The translations under genes and the position numbers were made by a program. From Flavobacterium ginsenosidimutans (lineage in GTDB: Bacteria; Bacteroidota; Bacteroidia; Flavobacteriales; Flavobacteriaceae), in NCBI RefSeq assembly GCF_003254625.1, contig NZ_QJRJ01000078.1, positions 248,001-312,000 of the forward strand: a stretch of 64,000 nt of DNA, written 5' to 3'. This document shows, in pieces, positions 1 through 9,182 of the stretch. Position 1 is the first letter of the stretch; every line of letters begins with the position of its first letter. The notes below the pieces were generated by a model. That model was not told where the DNA came from, made no database searches, and saw nothing but the letters and a program-made list of their open reading frames with translations.

Positions 1-84
1 ACCAAGTCTGTATTTTTTATTTCCCATCTTTGTTTTATGCTAGTTTAATTTGTTTTTTGCTTTTGTTTTATGCTTTGTGCTGAC

Positions 85-3000
85 TTATTTTAAAGTAACA
101 TCCAGATAAACCGAATGACGCCCATAGGTATTGTAAAATGGTTTAAATTGTACTCCATCAACAACAAACTCTAATTTTTCTGTATCACCTTTTATAGATT
201 GGTTCAAATCTTTAGCATCCAATGTTATTTTACGCCATTCTTTAAGTGGTTCCGATTCTTGAGCTGCCAACAATATTGGCCCATAAAATAAACTTGCAAT
301 GTTCTGCTGATCCATTACAGGATCTAAATGAAATTGAAATGGCATACGAAGTTCAATCTTATCTCCGTTTTTCCATTTACGGCTTAAAGTAAGATAGCTT
401 CCCGGAACTGCTTTTACTTTTTCGTCCTTGCCGTTTATTTTTACAAAAAATCCTTTCGTTGCCCAGTGCGGTACACGTACATTTAAATCAAACTTTCCGT
501 CTCCTTTGATCGTTAATTGCGTATGATCTTCATTTGGGAAAGAAGTTGTCTGCTCTATTGTTACATTTTTTTCTTTCCATTTTACTGTTGAAGGAACATA
601 AAGATTAACATATAAAGCCTGATTGTCAATACTTTTAAAATAAATTGAATTTTGCAATTTAGTACTGCTTTCCAAAGCCGTTCCGTTACAGCAAGTAAAA
701 CCGTCCATTTTTGGATTACCAAATTGTTTTATAGATCCAGGTCGCAACGGAACATGATACGTATTTGCAGGTGTTTTTTCTGCCACCGAAGCGAGAATAT
801 GATTGTACAAACCTCGTTCATAATAATCCATAAATTCAGCACGCTGATCAAAAAGAAACAAATCGCTAGTCAATTTCAGCATATTATAAGTTGCACAAGT
901 TTCATTTTGTCCCCCAGCAGAAAATCCGTTTTCATAAATTGTTGAAGGCTGACTGATAAAACATTCTGCATTTGCAGGATTACTTGCTCCAGCAACACCA
1001 CCAATACTGTACATGTAATCGTTGGTAGTTTTGTACCAGAAATTATCAGCAATGCGATAATATTCAGGAGTTTTAGAATCACGGTACATTTCAAGTGCGC
1101 CCACAATTTGAGGAATATGCTGATTGGCATGTAAACCGCGAAATGTATCTACATTTTTAGCTAATCCGTTTGAATGTTTTGCATCTCCATAAAATACTTT
1201 AATGTTATCAAACAGTTGAGCAACTTCTAGATAACGCTTTTCATTAGTTATTCTGTAAAGACGCGCCATCACTTCATTCATTCCTCCAAATTCGCCAGCA
1301 ATATATCTGTTCCACATACTGATAAGCGTTTCATTAGGCAATTTTTTCATTCTTGCATATACCCAATCTCCCATTCCTTTGGATATTTCGAGCGCTTTTT
1401 CATTACCGCTTACTTCATAAACATCTAATAAACCAGCAAGAATTTTATGCAAAGTATAATATGGCGCCCAAATTTGAGTTTTCTGTCCGCCATAATTTGC
1501 TCCTTTTTCCAACATTATAAATTGATCTGGCGGATAAGCACTTATAAAACCTTTTCCCCAATTCCAGTAATCAGTGCGAATGCCTTCTGTACTTAAATCA
1601 GAATCATATTCTGTTTTGCCTGGACCAAAAGGAACTGCGGTCGGATCTGAAACACTTGATCCTCCAGCTTCACGAGGTTTTCCAGACATTTGCGCCAACT
1701 CATAAAGAGTATTGACCAAATAATCCATTTTTTTAGAAAAATTTTCATGTAAAGCATTATCATATCCTGTACTTGCATAAGCCTGTGCAATCGCCGTTAA
1801 ATAATGGCCTGTTGCATGGCCACGTAATTTTGTGTCTTGAGTATCCCAAACTCCTAATGCTTCTGCGTTTTCTGGCTGTTTTTGTCCAAATGCATTTCTA
1901 AACATATACAAGAAAGAATCAGGATTTGTTTCAGCAAGAGTTTTTATAAATTTCTCTCTATTTTCAATAAATTTTGTGTCATGTCCATGAGAATCTGAGT
2001 TTAATGTTACCTCATCTAAATTGAATGTTTTCAACTTAAGTTCTGGTGTCTTCGCTTCTTTGGCCGCTTGTACTGTAACAATTGCTTTCGGTTTTAAATC
2101 AGTACCTGAAACCGTTCCTGTCACGGTATATTGTCCCGCTTTTAGAACCGAACTATTATCTGTTGGCGCTGGCCAGATTACTTTAACCTCAGGCCCTTCA
2201 ATTCCGTTATTATATTCGCCTTTTAAAGTGCGAGGTAAACGAGGAAGATCGCCAATTACAGTCTGAACTTTTATATCTGAAACATTCATTAGAAATTCAT
2301 TATACAACTGAGGAGTTGTCGCAGGAAACTTTGGCAAATCGCCTGTTGGCTGTTCTGGTTCCTCTTCTTCCGCTTCTTCTTTTTTCAAAGAATTATAATA
2401 GATTTTATCAATCTGTTTTTCAGTTAAAGGAACTCGATAAACTCTAAAATCATGCAATTTTGCCTTTAAATACGGATCATCAGGCAAAATTGATTTACCT
2501 ATATTCAAGGTGTTATTTTTACCCGAATTAGGCTCAAACAACTGATCTAATTTTAATTTTACATTCTTAGCAGAACCTGTTAAAACTCCATTTACATAGG
2601 TGTTTAAAGATTTGGAAGGAATATCAATTACAACTACTAAATGAACCCACTTGTTAAGTTCTAAAATTGGCCCATCGGTTTTGTATTTCTCTCCTGCTGA
2701 AGTTGTAATTTCAGTTTGCAAATTGTTTTTTTCCTTGTTTCCTGTCGGAGCTACAAAAAAATGCGTTTTATTATTTTTTCCAAAATCAAAAAAATGCTGA
2801 TTTCGCTGATCAGAAAGTAAATATATCCATCCCGAAATACTCAGCGATTCTTCCCCTGCAAATGCATTGCCTGGAATTGTCAAATAGGAGTTACTATCTC
2901 CCGTCAAAGAAAGCACTTTTCCGAACTGGGAATCATTTTCGAATTTCATTTTTAAACCTGACACATTACCATGCAGATTATTTCTAGACCAATCTTTTAC

Positions 3001-3144
3001 ATCGCCGTCAAACACATAACGGGCAATCAATTCAGTTTCACCAATACCATCCAAAATCTGATCACCGCCTTGCGCCCATAAAGTTGCTGTATTTATGGAG
3101 CTAAAACTCAACATTGCAAATAGTAATAGTCTAGATAATTTCAT
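85..3144 (-). CDS. Secreted GH127-type beta-L-arabinofuranosidase with LamG and Ig-like domains
   Basis: 1019 residues. An N-terminal signal peptide (residues 1-25, ending ATLWAQG) sends it to the periplasm or surface. Residues about 35-255 form a LamG/concanavalin-like jelly roll (start ARYVFDGDVKDWS, end HDFRVYRVPLTEKQID), about 275-360 an Ig-like domain, and about 375-1019 a DUF1680/GH127 catalytic domain. The expected zinc-thiolate residues are visible: E748 and C750 in NETCATYNM, and C818-C819 in FTCCNG, matching the Glu-Cys plus Cys-Cys pattern of GH127 arabinofuranosidases with a cysteine nucleophile. It probably removes terminal L-arabinofuranose from plant glycans. It stands alone, with no SusCD pair beside it here. 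Family assignment is firm; substrate is inferred. Confidence 0.88.
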   Translation of the reverse strand: MKLSRLLLFAMLSFSSINTATLWAQGGDQILDGIGETELIARYVFDGDVKDWSRNNLHGNVSGLKMKFENDSQFGKVLSLTGDSNSYLTIPGNAFAGEESLSISGWIYLLSDQRNQHFFDFGKNNKTHFFVAPTGNKEKNNLQTEITTSAGEKYKTDGPILELNKWVHLVVVIDIPSKSLNTYVNGVLTGSAKNVKLKLDQLFEPNSGKNNTLNIGKSILPDDPYLKAKLHDFRVYRVPLTEKQIDKIYYNSLKKEEAEEEEPEQPTGDLPKFPATTPQLYNEFLMNVSDIKVQTVIGDLPRLPRTLKGEYNNGIEGPEVKVIWPAPTDNSSVLKAGQYTVTGTVSGTDLKPKAIVTVQAAKEAKTPELKLKTFNLDEVTLNSDSHGHDTKFIENREKFIKTLAETNPDSFLYMFRNAFGQKQPENAEALGVWDTQDTKLRGHATGHYLTAIAQAYASTGYDNALHENFSKKMDYLVNTLYELAQMSGKPREAGGSSVSDPTAVPFGPGKTEYDSDLSTEGIRTDYWNWGKGFISAYPPDQFIMLEKGANYGGQKTQIWAPYYTLHKILAGLLDVYEVSGNEKALEISKGMGDWVYARMKKLPNETLISMWNRYIAGEFGGMNEVMARLYRITNEKRYLEVAQLFDNIKVFYGDAKHSNGLAKNVDTFRGLHANQHIPQIVGALEMYRDSKTPEYYRIADNFWYKTTNDYMYSIGGVAGASNPANAECFISQPSTIYENGFSAGGQNETCATYNMLKLTSDLFLFDQRAEFMDYYERGLYNHILASVAEKTPANTYHVPLRPGSIKQFGNPKMDGFTCCNGTALESSTKLQNSIYFKSIDNQALYVNLYVPSTVKWKEKNVTIEQTTSFPNEDHTQLTIKGDGKFDLNVRVPHWATKGFFVKINGKDEKVKAVPGSYLTLSRKWKNGDKIELRMPFQFHLDPVMDQQNIASLFYGPILLAAQESEPLKEWRKITLDAKDLNQSIKGDTEKLEFVVDGVQFKPFYNTYGRHSVYLDVTLK

Positions 3145-3517
3145 ATTTAAAAAAATTTAATATTTCGTCTTTTAATTCTCAACTCGCAATCAAAAAAATG
3201 TCAGTAATCAATAAAGCTTTTTTAATTGTGTAAAATGTACATTTATCAAAAATAGCCAATAATCCTCAGCAAATCGAATATTTTAACAATTGTAAAATTA
3301 TAAGCAATAAGCAAATTAATCCAACTATATTTTATCCTAACCCAATACTATATTATCTTAAATTAAACATTTTAACAGTTTTATAGAATAATTCAAACAT
3401 CTACACACTTATAAAGACGCGTAAACTTCATTGTCAATTATTTAGACCTCTTATCGAAATTTGGCTGTCAAGTAAGAAAAAAAATCACTATTTTTAACTA
3501 ACCTTCATTTTTTCATT
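3145..3517. other. Divergent intergenic region
   Basis: Very AT-rich gap between the leftward GH127 gene and the rightward methyltransferase gene, so it should hold both promoters. On the minus strand a possible -7 element (TATTTTTG) lies at 3247-3254, but no TTG sits at the right distance, so it is weak. I see no hairpin, repeat or small gene. Confidence 0.4.
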
Positions 3518-5122
3518 ATGACCGATAAATCACAACTCTTAAGTTCCATTTTCAGACATCTTGATGGCTTGGTTACTGCTCCTGTAGCAATAGCACTTAA
3601 AAATAAATCTGTATTAGAATTTATTTTAGACAAAAAGCAAACGCAATTATCTGAGCTTACAACTGTTTTTCATGCCAATGAAGGCTATCTAAATATAGCT
3701 TTAAGAATTTTGGCTTCTCAAGGCTTTTTAGATTATAATGTTGATAATAAAACACAGATAATTACAATTGCTATAAACGAGAAAACCGAAACCGCTTTTT
3801 CACTGTTTCATCTGTACGAAGATGTCGTTACATTACTGCAATTGTCTATACATTTTCATCCGCGTTTGTTTGAAGATACGCCATTTGAAAAGCTCAATGC
3901 GATTTTTGAAAAATATAAAAAGAGATACGGACTTGAACCTTCGACCGATCCTTTGAAAAATAGTATTCAGGAACAGATTTTAAAACATATTGAAGGTTAC
4001 CTGATTGGGCCAACTATTGTGCGTTTGGCGATGAACGGAATGTTTCATAAATATTTTATGGAAACTTCTTTCAGTCCCGAAGAGTTTCATAAATCACCAG
4101 AAAATTTTAAAAAAATATTAGACTTTTTTGTGCATCTAGGCTGGTTTCTGGAAAAAAAAGGAAATTATCAATTTACCGAAGCTGGTTTGTTTTTTGCCAA
4201 AAGAGCGAGTGCTTATGGCGTTACGGTTTCTTATTTGCCAACATTTGCTAAAATCGAAGAATTAATTTTTGGCAATCCAAATGTATTGCAAACCACTGAA
4301 GGTGAAAACGAAATTCATGTCGATCGTGAAATGAATGTTTGGGGAAGCGGCGGCGCTCACGACACTTATTTTAAAGTTGTGGATGAAATTCTCATAAAAC
4401 TTTTTAATCTTCCTATTGAAGAACAGCCAAAAGGAATTCTCGATATGGGATGTGGAAATGGCGCTTTCCTCCAGCATATTTTTGAAGTAATCGACAGACA
4501 GACTTTAAGAGGAAAAATGCTCGATGAATACCCTTTATTTTTAGTTGGCGCTGATTACAATCAGACGGCTTTGAAAGTAACCAGAGCTAATCTTATAAAC
4601 GCAGATATTTGGGCAAAAGTAATTTGGGGAGATATTGGCCGTCCTGATTTACTTGCTAATGATCTGAAAGAAAATTATAATATTGACCTAAAAGATCTTT
4701 TGAATGTAAGGACTTTTTTAGATCATAATAGAATTTGGCAAGAGCCGAAAAATGCTAACGAAAAGAGAGTCAGCACCTCAACTGGTGCATTTGCTTACAG
4801 AGGAAAAAGAATTAGCAATAATCTGGTTGAAGACAATCTTTTGGAACATTTACAAAAATGGTCGCCGTATGTGCGTAAATTTGGCTTGCTTTTAATCGAA
4901 CTTCATACCATAGATCCAAAACTTACTGCCAGTAATTTAGGCAAAACTCCAGCAACAGCTTACGATGCTACTCACGGTTTTTCTGATCAGTTTATTGTTG
5001 AAATTGATGTTTTTAATGCTATTGCAGCAGAAGCGGGATTATTCCCAGATCAATCTATTTTCAAGCGATTTCCCGATGCTGATACTGCAACAGTAAGTAT
5101 TAATTTGTTGAAGGGGAAATAA
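3518..5122 (+). CDS. Large class I SAM-dependent methyltransferase
   Basis: 534 residues, soluble, no signal peptide. The N-terminal half looks like a winged-helix dimerisation region of O-methyltransferase type (LLSSIFRHLDGLVTAPVAIA and later helices); a second such segment is near 175-230. The Rossmann methyltransferase core starts near residue 305, with SAM motif I at D309 (LDMGCGNGAF) and the acidic end of strand 2 at LVGADYN. It is longer than single-domain O-methyltransferases (about 340) because of the N-terminal part and an insertion around 365-430. The arrangement recalls stand-alone or polyketide-associated methyltransferases, but no biosynthetic genes lie nearby and the substrate is unknown. 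The MarR-GNAT gene follows 75 bases later from its own promoter. Confidence 0.75.
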   Translation: MTDKSQLLSSIFRHLDGLVTAPVAIALKNKSVLEFILDKKQTQLSELTTVFHANEGYLNIALRILASQGFLDYNVDNKTQIITIAINEKTETAFSLFHLYEDVVTLLQLSIHFHPRLFEDTPFEKLNAIFEKYKKRYGLEPSTDPLKNSIQEQILKHIEGYLIGPTIVRLAMNGMFHKYFMETSFSPEEFHKSPENFKKILDFFVHLGWFLEKKGNYQFTEAGLFFAKRASAYGVTVSYLPTFAKIEELIFGNPNVLQTTEGENEIHVDREMNVWGSGGAHDTYFKVVDEILIKLFNLPIEEQPKGILDMGCGNGAFLQHIFEVIDRQTLRGKMLDEYPLFLVGADYNQTALKVTRANLINADIWAKVIWGDIGRPDLLANDLKENYNIDLKDLLNVRTFLDHNRIWQEPKNANEKRVSTSTGAFAYRGKRISNNLVEDNLLEHLQKWSPYVRKFGLLLIELHTIDPKLTASNLGKTPATAYDATHGFSDQFIVEIDVFNAIAAEAGLFPDQSIFKRFPDADTATVSINLLKGK

Positions 5123-5140
5123 TTTTTGAAATATTATTAG

Positions 5141-5170
5141 TTGACAAAAGCAACTAATTTTATATATTTG
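5141..5170 (+). promoter_or_regulatory. Bacteroidota-type promoter for the MarR-GNAT gene
   Basis: TTG at 5141-5143, a 19-base spacer, then TATATTTG at 5163-5170: an exact match to the TTG-N19-TAnnTTTG consensus. It fixes the downstream start at ATG 5198, because the in-frame TTG at 5141 is the -33 element itself. Confidence 0.75.
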
Positions 5171-5197
5171 TATCTCAACAATACAATATTTCAAACC

Positions 5198-6121
5198 ATG
5201 AATACCACAACTTCAAAAATTAGAAGTTTTAATAGATTTTATACGGCGCATTTAGATATCTTAAGTCAGCATTATTTAGACAGCGAATATTCTTTAACCG
5301 AAATACGAATTCTATATGAAATCAGCGAAAGCAAAATAATAACCGCTCAGAAAATCACCGAAATTTTAAATCTAGACAAAGGATATTTAAGCCGAATTTT
5401 AAAACGTTTTTTAAAAGAAAACTTAATTGTAAAAGTCGCTTCCGCAGAAGATAAACGCGCTTTTAACATCAAACTGACCGATTCTGGAAATGAATTATTA
5501 AGTATTTTAAATGCTAAATCTGAAAACAAGATCGAAGGTAAAATTGAAAAACTAAACAATTCTGAAAAAGAAATTTTAGTCGATTCGATGAATACTGTTA
5601 GAAATCTGCTTACAGAAAATAAGATAGCTCGAGAAGATATTACTTATCGTCATAATATTACTCCTGGCGATATTGGCTACATTATTTATTTACACGGATT
5701 TATCTACGGAAACGAATCGAATTTTTCAAATGATTTTGAGAAATACGTGATCAAGACTTTTTACGATTTCTTAGAAAAATATTCCCCAGAAAAAGACCGA
5801 ATCTGGATGGCAGAATACAATAACAAAATTGTGGGATGCGTTGCAATTGTGCATCAACCTAATGAAGAAGCGCAATTAAGATGGTTTCTTCTAGATCCCG
5901 CTTTTAGAGGTCTCGGAATTGGTAAAAAACTCTTAACCGATGCCATTGATTTTTGCAGAGAAAAGAAATTTAAAAACGTTTTTCTGCTTACCACAAGTTT
6001 ACAAGACAAAGCGCTTCAAATGTATAAAATGATGGGATTCGAACTTACAAAATCTGAAGAAGTTCAGGAATGGGGAAAAACGTTTTATGAGGAGCGTTAT
6101 GATTTGAAACTTTTCAAATAG
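5198..6121 (+). CDS. MarR-GNAT fusion: winged-helix regulator with acetyltransferase domain
   Basis: 307 residues from ATG 5198; an earlier in-frame TTG lies inside the promoter and is rejected. Residues 1-140 are a MarR winged helix (TEIRILYEI, then ITEILNLDKGYLSRILKRF as recognition region, then a wing with SAEDKRAFNIKLTDSGN). Residues about 150-307 are a GNAT N-acetyltransferase with acetyl-CoA motif A at RGLGIGKKLL and the terminal FELTKSEEVQEWG strand. MarR-GNAT fusions are common and usually unassigned; ligand and target are unknown. It ends before a strong terminator at 6183-6226, which separates it from the accessory locus to its right. Confidence 0.85.
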   Translation: MNTTTSKIRSFNRFYTAHLDILSQHYLDSEYSLTEIRILYEISESKIITAQKITEILNLDKGYLSRILKRFLKENLIVKVASAEDKRAFNIKLTDSGNELLSILNAKSENKIEGKIEKLNNSEKEILVDSMNTVRNLLTENKIAREDITYRHNITPGDIGYIIYLHGFIYGNESNFSNDFEKYVIKTFYDFLEKYSPEKDRIWMAEYNNKIVGCVAIVHQPNEEAQLRWFLLDPAFRGLGIGKKLLTDAIDFCREKKFKNVFLLTTSLQDKALQMYKMMGFELTKSEEVQEWGKTFYEERYDLKLFK

Positions 6122-6182
6122 AATTACATCTTTGATGCAGTCTCACACGTTCCTACCAAATAAGAATAGATTTAAAAATATG

Positions 6183-6226
6183 AAAATGCTTTAGCCAAAA
6201 CTTCAAAAGTTTAGCTAAAGCATTTT
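6183..6226. terminator. Bidirectional rho-independent terminator
   Basis: A 12-bp perfect stem (AAAATGCTTTAG / CTAAAGCATTTT) with further inner pairing lies between the convergent MarR-GNAT and repressor genes, with T-rich sequence on both exits. It marks the left edge of the accessory locus. Confidence 0.8.
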
Positions 6227-6276
6227 TCATAATCCTCTTTTTATTTAAAAATAAGTCTGAGATTTATTAAAACAAT

Positions 6277-6960
6277 TTACATCATAGTATTAATACGAAT
6301 ACTAGCTTTTATAAGAGCCAATGCTGATATTTTTGACACATGAATATCTTTTGGCTGATGATGCGAATTCTGACTTACTAATTTCACATAATCTTGCCCT
6401 TGATCAGATTTCTGAACGTATTTTACAGTGATGTATTCTTCCCAGTCATTCAGTTTAACACTTAGAAGATACATTTCGCCAAAAAAGATATTTTCAAATT
6501 CTGTTTCCTTATAAAGAATAATGTCTCCCGATTTCAATAAAGGATACATACTATCTCCTGTTACAGAAATTGCTCCATCGCATTTTGGAAGATTTGGAAT
6601 TTTTATTGTATCCAAAATTCTTTGCGGTTCTCCACTGCTAAAGAGCTCTCTTAAACCCGCAACCGCCTCTAAATCATATAAAGGTATTTCTTGATTTGCA
6701 TGAAGCGAATCGACTGTTTTTCTATCACTATTCATAACCATAACACTAGTATTTTCTTCTTTAATCATAGGTCCGTTTCCTGTTAACAGCCACTCTGAAC
6801 TTAGGTCTGGATAATAGTGTAATATTTTACATGCCTTATCTGTTCCCATATTACTGCTATTGTCTAAAAATTTATTAGAAAACCCTAGATCATTACAAAA
6901 CTTATACTTAGTAATCCCTTTATAATCAAGATATTCCCGCACTCTTTCCGTTGACCCCAT
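6277..6960 (-). CDS. Phage-type repressor: HTH plus S24 (LexA-like) autoprotease
   Basis: 227 residues. Residues 1-65 form a small XRE/CI-type helix-turn-helix (REYLDYKGITKYKFCNDLGF, later SSEWLLTGNGPMI, usual in Bacteroidota phage repressors). Residues about 90-220 are an S24 peptidase with catalytic Ser137 in GDSMYP and Lys180 in ITVKYV, 43 residues apart. An Ala101-Gly102 pair in EAVAGL sits where LexA-type cleavage occurs. It is divergent from the early operon, and two near-identical 17-bp sites lie directly upstream, one inside the rightward promoter. It therefore probably represses the locus and its own gene, and may be inactivated by RecA-stimulated self-cleavage (inference). Confidence 0.88.
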   Translation of the reverse strand: MGSTERVREYLDYKGITKYKFCNDLGFSNKFLDNSSNMGTDKACKILHYYPDLSSEWLLTGNGPMIKEENTSVMVMNSDRKTVDSLHANQEIPLYDLEAVAGLRELFSSGEPQRILDTIKIPNLPKCDGAISVTGDSMYPLLKSGDIILYKETEFENIFFGEMYLLSVKLNDWEEYITVKYVQKSDQGQDYVKLVSQNSHHQPKDIHVSKISALALIKASIRINTMM

Positions 6961-6966
6961 AAAAAG

Positions 6967-7014
6967 ATGTATTATTTTACGTTAAAAATTTGTTTTAATG
7001 TATTATTTTACATT
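6967..7014. promoter_or_regulatory. Two operator sites for the S24 repressor
   Basis: ATGTATTATTTTACGTT at 6967-6983 and ATGTATTATTTTACATT at 6998-7014 differ at one base and start 31 bp apart, about three helical turns. The second extends to a dyad AATGTA-N6-TACATT. The first lies just upstream of the repressor start codon; the second lies inside the rightward promoter spacer. This is the layout expected for a CI-like repressor that blocks the early promoter and autoregulates. Confidence 0.7.
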
Positions 7015-7021
7015 ATATTTG
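6990..7021 (+). promoter_or_regulatory. Rightward early promoter overlapping operator 2
   Basis: TTG at 6990-6992, a 21-base spacer, and TATATTTG at 7014-7021. Operator 2 fills most of the spacer and touches the -7 element, so repressor binding would block RNA polymerase. The following 248 bases to 7269 are an A-rich leader without a convincing gene. Confidence 0.65.
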
Positions 7022-7269
7022 CAAAGTAAAGAAAAATAAAATTGAAAAACAATAGGTTAAGCCAGAAAATATTGAGCAAAGATAAAATCAAACAATTTTA
7101 AATAACACACAAACAATTGATTTACAAAGACTAAAACAACAAATATTCACAAAAAGAAAAATACTACCCTAAAAGACAAAAAGAATGGAAAATACTACGA
7201 TTTAAAAACAGCCCTTCTTAAAGAATCTGAAAACAATAAAATATCATTAAATCTTTAATCCAAATTAAA

Positions 7270-7407
7270 ATGGGAACAAATCAAATCAAAGAAAAAATTC
7301 GGGAACTGGAAAATTGGCTTATTGAAAATCCAAATAGTCCTGAAAGAAGTTTAATCGAATCTGACATTAAAAAATTAAAAAATCAATTAGAGAAAAATTA
7401 TGAATAA
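7270..7407 (+). CDS. 45-residue early protein, charged helical
   Basis: Small gene starting ATG GGA ACA and overlapping the next gene by 8 bases (its TATGAATAA end contains the next ATG). The product is almost entirely predicted helix with alternating Lys and Glu (IKEKIRELENWL, later SDIKKLKNQLEKNYE), so it may form a short coiled coil. No family recognised. Overlap with its neighbour and position as the first gene after the repressed promoter argue that it is real. Confidence 0.6.
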   Translation: MGTNQIKEKIRELENWLIENPNSPERSLIESDIKKLKNQLEKNYE

Positions 7408-7675
7408 AACACAAATCGAAGAACGTATCGCATTATTATATCTGGCACTACAATATTGTTCAGAAAGAAGCAAAACTTTTACAGCCGGAGAAAGAATCTG
7501 CATCAATCAGGAACGTTTTCAATGGATGCATATACTGGATGATGAAACTGCCTCTCCTCGTCCTGTTCCGTCAAATATTGAAAGTAAAATAAACGAGGTT
7601 TCGAAACTTGCTTTACACCATAATTTCAAACCTTATTATGCAGATCCATTTAAAGAAGAAATATTAATTTACTAA
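7400..7675 (+). CDS. Hypothetical 91-residue early protein
   Basis: Starts within the end of the preceding small gene, which suggests translational coupling. Soluble, no signal peptide; begins MNKTQIEERIALLYLAL, with helical N- and C-terminal parts. No family recognised. It belongs to the early operon of short genes between the repressor and the lysis cassette, and a regulatory role is possible but not shown. Confidence 0.6.
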   Translation: MNKTQIEERIALLYLALQYCSERSKTFTAGERICINQERFQWMHILDDETASPRPVPSNIESKINEVSKLALHHNFKPYYADPFKEEILIY

Positions 7676-7687
7676 AAGCCAATTATT

Positions 7688-8404
7688 ATGAACACTACAA
7701 CTGCAAACAATTTTAAACCTGTTATGGACTTAACTCAATTTTCTGCCCAACAATTAAAAGAAGCGCTCCAGCGAGTTGAAAACAAGAAGAATGAAGAAAG
7801 AGATGCTTATAAAAAACTAGTAGCAGAAACGATTCCAAAAGCACTTTCTAGATTACAGGAAACTTCTGAAATGATGCAGAATGCAAAAACGGAAACTTTT
7901 AGACTGTTTGAAACTATTCTGGACTTAAAAAATCAAGTTTACGGATTTAAAGAAAAACAAATGTCACACACTTTTTCTAATGACAAAGAAGAAATTACGA
8001 TTGGATACCGCATTAACGAAGGTTGGGATGATACCGTAACTATTGGAATCGAAAAAGTGCAGAATTATATTTCTTCTCTTTCTACTAGTAAAGAAACTGC
8101 TTCGTTAGTCAAAATTGTTTTCAATTTATTAAAAAAAGATGCCAAAGGAAATCTAAAAGGTTCTAGAGTTTTGGAACTTCAAAAACTGACAAAAGAATTT
8201 AATAATGAAGAGTTTACAGATGGTGTAGAGATTATTGCTTCGGCTTTTAAACCTGTACGTTCAAGCTGGTTTATTGAAGCTTGCCGAATTGATGAAAATG
8301 GTGTAAGAACCAATATTCCGCTATCGATGTCTTCTGTAGATTTTTTACAAGGATATGCTTTTGATTTCTTTAATCAGCAAAACGAACAAAATCATGCAGC
8401 TTAA
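7688..8404 (+). CDS. DUF3164-like protein of Mu-type phages
   Basis: 238 residues. The N-terminal part is a long helix (QQLKEALQRVENKKNEERDA) leading into a compact C-terminal domain with YRINEGWDDTVTIGIEKVQNY and LLKKDAKGNLKGSRVLELQK. This pattern resembles DUF3164, a family typical of the early region of Mu-like transposable phages, where it lies near the transposase genes. No transposase A or ATPase B is present here, so it looks like a retained piece of a Mu-like early module. Function unknown. Family call from recalled similarity, not a search. Confidence 0.7.
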   Translation: MNTTTANNFKPVMDLTQFSAQQLKEALQRVENKKNEERDAYKKLVAETIPKALSRLQETSEMMQNAKTETFRLFETILDLKNQVYGFKEKQMSHTFSNDKEEITIGYRINEGWDDTVTIGIEKVQNYISSLSTSKETASLVKIVFNLLKKDAKGNLKGSRVLELQKLTKEFNNEEFTDGVEIIASAFKPVRSSWFIEACRIDENGVRTNIPLSMSSVDFLQGYAFDFFNQQNEQNHAA

Positions 8405-8561
8405 TCACGACATTTATTTATCACTGTTATTAACGATTCTGTTAATTCTAACCAATTTAAAACCCATCCTTTTATTTAGAGAATGGTTTTATTTCAAATT
8501 AAAAACAACTTTTAAACAATACCTGAATGAGCGTAAAAATAAAGCCAATTACAGATCATGA
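8394..8561 (+). CDS. Small membrane protein, 55 residues
   Basis: I chose ATG 8394, which overlaps the stop of the DUF3164-like gene, rather than an earlier in-frame start inside that gene. The product (MQLNHDIYLSLLLTILLILT...) has one hydrophobic segment at about residues 8-30, then a basic tail rich in Lys and Arg, suggesting a single-pass inner-membrane protein with a cytoplasmic C-terminus. Overlaps at both ends place it in the early operon. Function unknown. Confidence 0.5.
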   Translation: MQLNHDIYLSLLLTILLILTNLKPILLFREWFYFKLKTTFKQYLNERKNKANYRS

Positions 8562-8727
8562 AAGCTACAAAGTAAACGAACACACTATCTTTAAAGACAG
8601 ACTCGGAAATTGGAATTGCAGTAACGACTTATCCAAAAAAGAACGTCTGGCTTTTAATCGGTATGAAAGTATTTTGATTCAAAATCCGAGATTCAAAAAA
8701 CACACAACAGCCACTTATAAAGGCTAA
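8527..8727 (+). CDS. Hypothetical 66-residue protein
   Basis: Overlaps the 3' end of the preceding small membrane-protein gene by 35 bases in another frame. Starts MSVKIKPITDHESYKVN and contains a WNCSNDLSKKERLAFNRY segment. Basic and soluble, no family recognised. It appears to be the last gene of the first early block; an 455-base gap with a strong hairpin follows. Confidence 0.55.
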   Translation: MSVKIKPITDHESYKVNEHTIFKDRLGNWNCSNDLSKKERLAFNRYESILIQNPRFKKHTTATYKG

Positions 8728-9182
8728 AACGACCTCCAAACCTGCAGCCGAAAAAAGCAGGTAAATAAAAATGGTTCCTGTTTCTTCTTCTTTATGAAGA
8801 GAATCAGGAACCGATAAACGGGCGATTTCTGCCCTTATAATAAACAGCCAAAACTCATTCTTTCTATTGGAATCCAAACCTAAAAAGGTTTTGGAAACAG
8901 GATTGTCATGCGGGGTTTGCTGACCTAAATTGTTAAATAAATCTTTAACAAATACAACCTCAGAACGAGGTTCAATATAAAAATGGCATCGGGAAGTAAA
9001 AACCATTTATTAAATATGATCAAATGGTTTGGCTGTCTTAAATATGATGTCTTTATAATTCAAACTATTAACTCTTTTTCAAACTTCGTTCTTCTTAAAA
9101 TTCTTTTTTTCTATCATTCAAAATATTATCTCTCATGCCTATATCTTCAAACAGAAGTCTCGGAATTCAAAAAAATAAATTA
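8728..9182. other. Gap in the early region with hairpins
   Basis: No convincing gene. It holds a GGTTCCTG/CAGGAACC hairpin at 8773-8812 and a short AACCTC/GAGGTT hairpin near 8960. An open frame at 8983-9183 starts with ATG GCA but is low-complexity, hydrophobic and overlaps the next gene, so I do not call it. Confidence 0.4.
8773..8812. terminator. Hairpin after the first early block
   Basis: GGTTCCTG at 8773-8780 pairs with CAGGAACC at 8805-8812, with extra TTC/GAA pairing in the loop. It lies about 45 bases past the last early gene. No T-run follows, so it may be an attenuator or processing site rather than a classical terminator. Confidence 0.4.

Noticed and set aside
5141..5197. Longer start for the MarR-GNAT gene
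   Set aside because: The TTG is the -33 promoter element and the -7 element follows it; translation must start downstream.
8629..9006. 125-codon minus-strand open frame
   Set aside because: It overlaps the 8527-8727 gene and two hairpins, and its translation has no family look or sensible promoter.
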